DNA from: Mycobacterium sp. E740
Lineage (GTDB): Bacteria; Actinomycetota; Actinomycetes; Mycobacteriales; Mycobacteriaceae
DNA: 60,298 nucleotides
Assembly (NCBI RefSeq): GCF_001672895.1
Contig: NZ_LZKP01000017.1
Location: forward strand, 1-60,298
Direction: 5' to 3'
The notes under the pieces are model-generated. The model was not told the origin of the DNA. It saw only the letters and a list, made by a program, of their open reading frames with translations, and searched no databases. This document shows positions 56,069 to 60,298 of the stretch, piece after piece (within the stretch, counting starts at the first letter, position 1; the number at the start of each line of letters is the position of its first letter). Both the position numbers and the translations under genes were made by a program.

Positions 56069-56105
56069 CGAGAATACCATTCTCGTTAAATGATACGCTA
56101 TTCTC
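56069..56105. promoter_or_regulatory. Palindrome CGAGAAT-ACC-ATTCTCG plus half-site
   Basis: A perfect 7-3-7 palindrome at 56069-56085, followed by a further ATTCTC at 56100-56105. It lies between divergent ferredoxin (start 56037) and acyl-CoA synthetase (start 56149) genes. The same CCATTCTC half occurs in the repeats at 51479-51610 (GCATTCTC in the second), so one regulator may serve both regions. Confidence 0.65.
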
Positions 56106-56148
56106 AACGCAGTGGTGGGCCACCGGTAGACGCTAGTGAGGACAGGGT

Positions 56149-57546
56149 GTGAGTGAGGCGATCGCGCTCGCCTTCGAGCAGCGTGAATACACGCTGGCGC
56201 AACTCGATGAGCTGACCGCCGGCATGGCCGACGTTCTCGAGAAGCGGGGCGTGCGGGCGGGGGAGCGGGTGGCGCTGATGTCGTCCAATCGGCCCGAGTT
56301 CGCCGTCGCGCTTCGGGCCGTCTGGCGCCTGGGCGCTGTTGCTGTCCTGCTGAGTCCGGCATGGAAGCGCGCGGAGGCCGAACACGCACTGGCCCTGACC
56401 CGGCCGACGCACGCCGTCGGAGACAACGCGGTGCTCGCCGAGCTCATGCCGATGCTTTCGCTCGACGAGCCGATCTCACCGGCCCGACGGGAGTTCACGA
56501 CTACCGAGCCGAGCGCCGACGCCCTGTTCGTGTTCAGTTCCGGCACAACCGGTATGCCCAAGGCCGTGCGTCACACGCACGCTTCGCTCGCTGTCGCGGT
56601 CCGGCACTGGCGCGATGCGCTGCAACTGTCTTCGGCCGACCGCATGCAGATCATGACACCGCCGTCACACATCCTGGGCCTGCTCAACATCGTGATGGCA
56701 CTCGAGGCCGGCGCGTGGATCAGGCTGCACCGCCGCTTCGACGTGGACAGCATGCTGCAGCACATCGCGAGCGACCGGATCACCATCGAAATGGCAGTGG
56801 CGCCAATTGCTTTGGCGCTGGCCGGCCACGCGGACCTCGAATCCTATGACCTGTCGTCACTGCGCTACATCATGTGGTGCGCCACGCCCGTCACGCAGAG
56901 CGTCGCCGACGCCGTCACCCGCAGAACCGGGGTGACGTGGATGACGGCATACGGCGCGAGCGAACTTCCGGTCATCTCCTGCAACGACTTCGACGGCAAG
57001 CATCTGGACACCGTGGGCAAGCCTGTTCCCGGCGTGCATGTGCGGGTGGTCTCGTTGGACGGCTCCGCGGTTCTTTCCGCCGGTGAGGTCGGCGAGATCG
57101 AGGTGCGATCGGACTCGGTCATGGCGGGATACCTGCCGGAGTCGGCAACCGCGGCGGCTTTCGACGACGGGTGGTACCGCACCGGCGACGTCGGGTTGCT
57201 CGACGACGACGGTCGGCTGCGGATCACCGATCGCTCCAAGGAGATGATCAAGGTACGCGGCTTCCAGGTCGCGCCCGCCGAGGTGGAGGCAGTGCTGCAC
57301 GGACACCCGGCAGTCGAGGACTGCGCGGTGTTCGGAGTGCCGGACGCGGTCGACGGCGAGGCGGTCGTCGCTGCGGTGAGGGCCAATACGCCGGTGTCGG
57401 CAGACGAATTGACAGCGCTGATCGGTGAGCGGCTGGCGTCGTACAAGCGACCGGGCCGGGTGGTCTTCGTCTCCGAGATACCGCGGCTGCCGTCGGGCAA
57501 GGTTCTGCGTCGAGTGTTGAAGGAGCGCCTGTGGACGTCCGTCTGA
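56149..57546 (+). CDS. Acyl-CoA synthetase (AMP-forming), short form
   Basis: A 465-residue adenylate-forming ligase, shorter than usual because the N-terminal region is trimmed (starts MSEAIALAFEQREYTLAQL). Motifs are VFSSGTTGMPKAVRHTH, MTAYGASELPVI, GWYRTGDVGLLDDDGRLRITDRSKEMIKVRG and the lysine in LPSGKVLRRVL. It probably activates the substrate of the acyl-CoA dehydrogenase genes that follow; overlaps the next gene by 16 bases. GTG start. Confidence 0.92.
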   Translation: MSEAIALAFEQREYTLAQLDELTAGMADVLEKRGVRAGERVALMSSNRPEFAVALRAVWRLGAVAVLLSPAWKRAEAEHALALTRPTHAVGDNAVLAELMPMLSLDEPISPARREFTTTEPSADALFVFSSGTTGMPKAVRHTHASLAVAVRHWRDALQLSSADRMQIMTPPSHILGLLNIVMALEAGAWIRLHRRFDVDSMLQHIASDRITIEMAVAPIALALAGHADLESYDLSSLRYIMWCATPVTQSVADAVTRRTGVTWMTAYGASELPVISCNDFDGKHLDTVGKPVPGVHVRVVSLDGSAVLSAGEVGEIEVRSDSVMAGYLPESATAAAFDDGWYRTGDVGLLDDDGRLRITDRSKEMIKVRGFQVAPAEVEAVLHGHPAVEDCAVFGVPDAVDGEAVVAAVRANTPVSADELTALIGERLASYKRPGRVVFVSEIPRLPSGKVLRRVLKERLWTSV

Positions 57547-58343
57547 CGAGTGAACAACAACAGTTGCGGGAGGCCGCGGCGAGCCTGGCCGACGACCTCG
57601 GCCCCGGTTCGGTGGCAGACCTCGACGATGTGAGCAGGGTTGCGAGACTGGAAAAGGCCGTGGACGCGACCGGGTTTCGCACCCTTCGCTCCGACGGTGC
57701 GTCCGGTGTGGAAGTGGCGATCGTGGCCGAGGAATTCGCCCGCGGTCTGGTCGATGTGCCGTTCATCGGACCGGTGCTCGCCGATGACCTCCGCACACGC
57801 TGCGGGCGTGAACCATCCGCAGGCGGCGAGCGGGAGACTGCCGATCTGACGCGAAGCCTCACCGGGGTGGTCGAATCGCCCGCCGAACTCGACGGACTCT
57901 CGGAGGAAGACGCGGGGCGGTGGCGCGCACTGGCGCTGACGGTCACGTGTGCCGACCTCGTCGGCGCAGCCCGCGGAGCGCAGGCGCTGGCGGTCGAGTA
58001 CGCCAAGGTGCGCGAGCAGTACGGCGCCACGATCGGGTCGTATCAGGCGGTCGGTCATCTGCTCGCCGAGAGCCTGGCCTTGATCGAGGGTTCGGTCAGC
58101 GTGTCGCGGCACGCCGCGTGGGCAGTCGACGAACTGCCGGTGGCCGAAGCGATCGAAGCGGCGCGGGTAGCCAAGATCTACTGTGCGCGAGCCGCTTTGA
58201 CCGTCTGCGAGACGTCGATACAGGTGCACGGCGGCATCGGCAACACCTGGGAGTGCCTGGCTCACGTCTATCTGCGGCGGGTGCTGGCCGCGACCGAGAC
58301 GTGGCCCGCGAGACTGGAGGAGCTGTCCATTGGACTTTCGTGA
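57531..58343 (+). CDS. Acyl-CoA dehydrogenase, short subunit
   Basis: A 270-residue acyl-CoA dehydrogenase-like protein, about 100 residues shorter than the classic enzyme, with a compressed middle domain. It keeps the FAD-contacting segments REQYGATIGSYQAVGHLLAE and IQVHGGIGNTWE. Together with the next gene it should form an alpha2beta2 heterotetramer, as known for actinobacterial steroid-degrading enzymes such as FadE28-FadE29. GTG start overlaps the synthetase gene; its own 3' end overlaps the partner by 14 bases. Confidence 0.9.
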   Translation: MDVRLTSEQQQLREAAASLADDLGPGSVADLDDVSRVARLEKAVDATGFRTLRSDGASGVEVAIVAEEFARGLVDVPFIGPVLADDLRTRCGREPSAGGERETADLTRSLTGVVESPAELDGLSEEDAGRWRALALTVTCADLVGAARGAQALAVEYAKVREQYGATIGSYQAVGHLLAESLALIEGSVSVSRHAAWAVDELPVAEAIEAARVAKIYCARAALTVCETSIQVHGGIGNTWECLAHVYLRRVLAATETWPARLEELSIGLS

Positions 58344-59418
58344 CTCACCGGAGGAAGCCGCGTTCCGTGATCGGCTGCGCGGCTGGCTGACCGAGCAGAA
58401 GGGTAAGTTCCCGACGTCGGGCGACGAGTACTGGGCTGCCCAGGGAGCATGGCATCAGGCACTCTACGAGGCCGGCTTCTTCGGCACCTCGTGGCCCAAA
58501 GAGTATGGCGGACAGGACTTGCCGCCGGTGTACGACGTGATCGTCGACGAGGAGATCGCCAAGGCGGGTGCGCCCGCACGGCCGAGCCTGGGCTATCTGG
58601 TGGTCGGGTTGTCGCACCACGGCAGCGAGGAACTGCGGCAACGGTTCCTGCCCGGCATGATCAACGGAACAGAGCGGTGGTGCCAGGGCTTCTCCGAACC
58701 GGGGGCGGGTTCAGACCTGGCGTCGTTGACGACGACGGCCACCCGCGAGGGCGATGAGTACGTTCTCGAAGGCCACAAGATCTGGACCAGCTACTCCGAC
58801 GTCGCAGACTGGTGCCTGTTGTTGGCGCGCACGGACAAGAGTGTGCCCAAGCACAAAGGCATCTCCGCGTTCATCGTGCCGATGCACCAGCCCGGGATCG
58901 AGCAGCGGCCGCTGAAGATGATCAGCGGCGTCACCAAAGAATTCGGCCAGGTGCTGTTCGACGGCGCACGGGTGCCGGCCCAGAACATGGTCGGCGCACC
59001 CGGCGAGGGATGGAAGCTCGCGATGACCGTGGTGAGCCATGAGCGTGAGCCGTCGACGCTCGGCTTCTCGGCGCGCTATGGAAAGCTGGTGCGCCAGTTG
59101 GCTTCCCGGGTCGAAGGTTCACCTCCCGAGGAGCTGGCCTGGGCATGGGTGCAGACCGAGATGTTACGGCTGCACGTGCGCAGGCGGCTCTCCGAGCAAC
59201 TCGACGGCTTGACGCACGGGCCGCAGGGCTCGCTGGACAAGCTGCTGATGACCTGGACGGAGCAGTCAGTCGGCCACGCCGCCCTGGCAACCGTCGGCAC
59301 CGGTGACCCAGAACTGTTCGGCGCCTACATGTACAGCCGTGCGCAAAGCGTGATGGGCGGCACCTCGCAGATCCAGAAGAACATCATCGCCTCGCGAATC
59401 CTCGGATTAGGAGTCTGA
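58330..59418 (+). CDS. Acyl-CoA dehydrogenase, long subunit
   Basis: A 362-residue FAD acyl-CoA dehydrogenase with YGGQDLPPVYDVIVDEE, FSEPGAGSDLASLTTTATREGD, the GHKIWTSYSDVADWCLLLART flavin strand and a C-terminal GGTSQIQKNIIASRILGLG. The residue that is Glu in medium-chain enzymes (YEGTSQIQ) is Gly here, so the catalytic base must lie elsewhere, perhaps in MTVVSHERE. It pairs with the short subunit upstream. TTG start at 58330. Immediately followed by the crotonase gene. Confidence 0.92.
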   Translation: MDFRDSPEEAAFRDRLRGWLTEQKGKFPTSGDEYWAAQGAWHQALYEAGFFGTSWPKEYGGQDLPPVYDVIVDEEIAKAGAPARPSLGYLVVGLSHHGSEELRQRFLPGMINGTERWCQGFSEPGAGSDLASLTTTATREGDEYVLEGHKIWTSYSDVADWCLLLARTDKSVPKHKGISAFIVPMHQPGIEQRPLKMISGVTKEFGQVLFDGARVPAQNMVGAPGEGWKLAMTVVSHEREPSTLGFSARYGKLVRQLASRVEGSPPEELAWAWVQTEMLRLHVRRRLSEQLDGLTHGPQGSLDKLLMTWTEQSVGHAALATVGTGDPELFGAYMYSRAQSVMGGTSQIQKNIIASRILGLGV

Positions 59419-60192
59419 ATGTATGGGATGCCAGACGAAATCGACGTCAAGGCCGACGGTGGCCTGCGCATCATCACGCTCAACCGTCCGGACGACCTGA
59501 ATGCGGTCAACGACGCGTTGCACGTAGGCCTGGCCAAGATCTGGGAAGAACTCAACGAGGATGTCGAGGCCCGGGCCGCGGTGATCACCGGTGCCGGCCG
59601 CGCCTTCTCCGCCGGCGGCGACTTCAACTACCTCGACGAGCTGCGCAACGATGAAGCCCTGCGCCAGAAGACGATCAAGCATGGTCGTGACCTCGTCATC
59701 GGCATGGTGCGTTGCCGCATCCCCGTGGTCGCGGCCGTCAACGGCCCCGCCGTCGGGCTCGGGTGCAGCCTGGCCGCGCTGTCGGACATCGTCTACATGG
59801 CCGAGACTGCGTTCTTCGCGGACCCGCACGTCTCGATCGGTCTGGTGGCTGCGGACGGCGGCCCGCTGGTGTGGCCGTCACAGATCAGCTTGTTGCACGC
59901 CAAGGAGTTCGCGTTCACCGGCGTTCGGATCAAGGCGGCGCGGGCGCTCGAGCTCGGTATGGCCAACCACGTGGTGGCCGACCCGCTGGCCGAGGCGATC
60001 GCATGCGCGAAGAAGATCATGGAGCTGCCGCAGCAAGCCCTCGAGAGCACCAAGCGGCTGATGAACCTGCAACTCGAGAAGTCGGTGATGGCGTCGTTGG
60101 ACTACGCCAACTTGTCGGAGTACGTCTCCTTCGGGACTGCAGACTTCAATACGATTGTCGACGGCCTGATCGCCAAGCAGAAGAAGAATTAG
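59419..60192 (+). CDS. Enoyl-CoA hydratase/isomerase (crotonase) family protein
   Basis: A 257-residue crotonase. The CoA-binding oxyanion regions are GAGRAFSAGGDFNYLD and NGPAVGLGCSLAALSDIVYMAE. Both catalytic glutamates of classical hydratases appear replaced: Ser117 (GLGCSLA) and His137 (DPHVSIG). Asp146 in LVAADGG is a candidate acid. An isomerase, hydrolase or other crotonase reaction is therefore as likely as hydration. ATG lies directly after the stop of the dehydrogenase gene (no gap), so it is coupled; an in-frame ATG three codons later is also possible. Confidence 0.92.
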   Translation: MYGMPDEIDVKADGGLRIITLNRPDDLNAVNDALHVGLAKIWEELNEDVEARAAVITGAGRAFSAGGDFNYLDELRNDEALRQKTIKHGRDLVIGMVRCRIPVVAAVNGPAVGLGCSLAALSDIVYMAETAFFADPHVSIGLVAADGGPLVWPSQISLLHAKEFAFTGVRIKAARALELGMANHVVADPLAEAIACAKKIMELPQQALESTKRLMNLQLEKSVMASLDYANLSEYVSFGTADFNTIVDGLIAKQKKN

Positions 60193-60210
60193 CCGTTCTT
60201 GCGCGAGCGT

Positions 60211-60231
60211 GCGTGTTTGCACACGACACGC
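60211..60231 (+). terminator. Possible hairpin after the crotonase gene
   Basis: GCGTGT (60211-60216) and ACACGC (60226-60231) form a 6-bp stem with a 9-base loop, 19 bases after the stop. No T-tract follows, only TTAAATAAGG. The preceding GCGAGCGTGCG resembles the core of the palindrome at 53621, so this could also be part of a dispersed intergenic repeat. Nothing else is seen up to the window end. Confidence 0.35.
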
Positions 60232-60298
60232 CGCTTAAATAAGGCAGTTTGAGCACCGTCACCCTGTCACGAACGTGCACAAACAGTCTGCGGCGCGC

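Overview
The window is high-GC DNA from a mycobacterium, most likely a rapid-growing environmental species (Mycolicibacterium type). From memory of the Mycobacterium tuberculosis map, the first 33 kb follows the order Rv1316c to Rv1343c almost gene for gene: ogt, alkA, HAMP adenylate cyclase, nucS, methylmalonyl-CoA epimerase, fadA4, thioredoxin-TPR protein, glgB, glgE, glgP, dinG, pncB1, clpS, a Rv1332-like gene, a P1 peptidase, mec-cysO-cysM, rhomboid, murI, a Rv1339-like gene, rphA, rdgB, a Rv1342c-like gene and lprD. An MspA-type porin gene and the absence of any PE_PGRS gene next to glgB argue against the M. tuberculosis complex. The first 70 bases are the 3' end of a 5S rRNA gene, so the window starts at the tail of an rrn operon.

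Layout. 1-113: 5S rRNA end and a perfect hairpin. 135-7461: DNA repair genes (ogt, ada-alkA, nucS) interleaved with a secreted protein, a frameshifted wrbA, a glutaminase-STAS fusion and an adenylate cyclase. 7469-10539: epimerase, thiolase, DUF3817-like protein, thioredoxin-TPR. 10563-17688: glycogen and alpha-glucan genes glgB, glgE and glgP. 17757-19944: porin-like protein and metallopeptidase lipoprotein. 20015-28529: dinG, pncB1, then a tightly coupled plus-strand run from clpS to murI that contains the CysO/Mec/CysM cysteine pathway. 28598-32941: MBL-fold phosphodiesterase, RNase PH, RdgB, an MFS pump and two small membrane proteins. 33046-33129: tRNA-Leu(UAG), where the match to the M. 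tuberculosis gene order ends.

33135-60298 is accessory, mostly catabolic. It opens with regulators (a WhiB6-like protein, two TetR, one AraC) and an amidohydrolase, a dihydrodipicolinate-reductase-like enzyme and an SDR. The striking part is 39067-47366: a TMEM97/EXPERA-like membrane protein (sigma-2 receptor family), a TetR gene, two closely related copies of an unrecognised multi-pass membrane protein, very small membrane proteins, a NorD-like VWA protein with a NorQ-like AAA+ ATPase, a VOC protein, a cytochrome P450 and an ERG2/sigma-1-receptor homologue. Three copies of a TGACTnnAGTCA-type palindrome lie at the upstream edges of its transcription units. I read this as one regulated sterol- or terpenoid-related oxidation system with a membrane metalloenzyme matured by NorQ/NorD.

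47334-60192 carries a second adenylate cyclase and an acyl-CoA catabolic set: two acyl-CoA synthetases, an SDR, a two-subunit B12 acyl-CoA mutase, an LLM/F420-type oxidoreductase, a CoA transferase, a 2Fe-2S ferredoxin, a split (two-gene) acyl-CoA dehydrogenase and a crotonase without the usual catalytic glutamates. Shared ATTCTC-containing elements in two intergenic regions suggest a common regulator. No gene-free stretch exceeds about 215 bases, and I saw no insertion sequence, CRISPR array or prophage.
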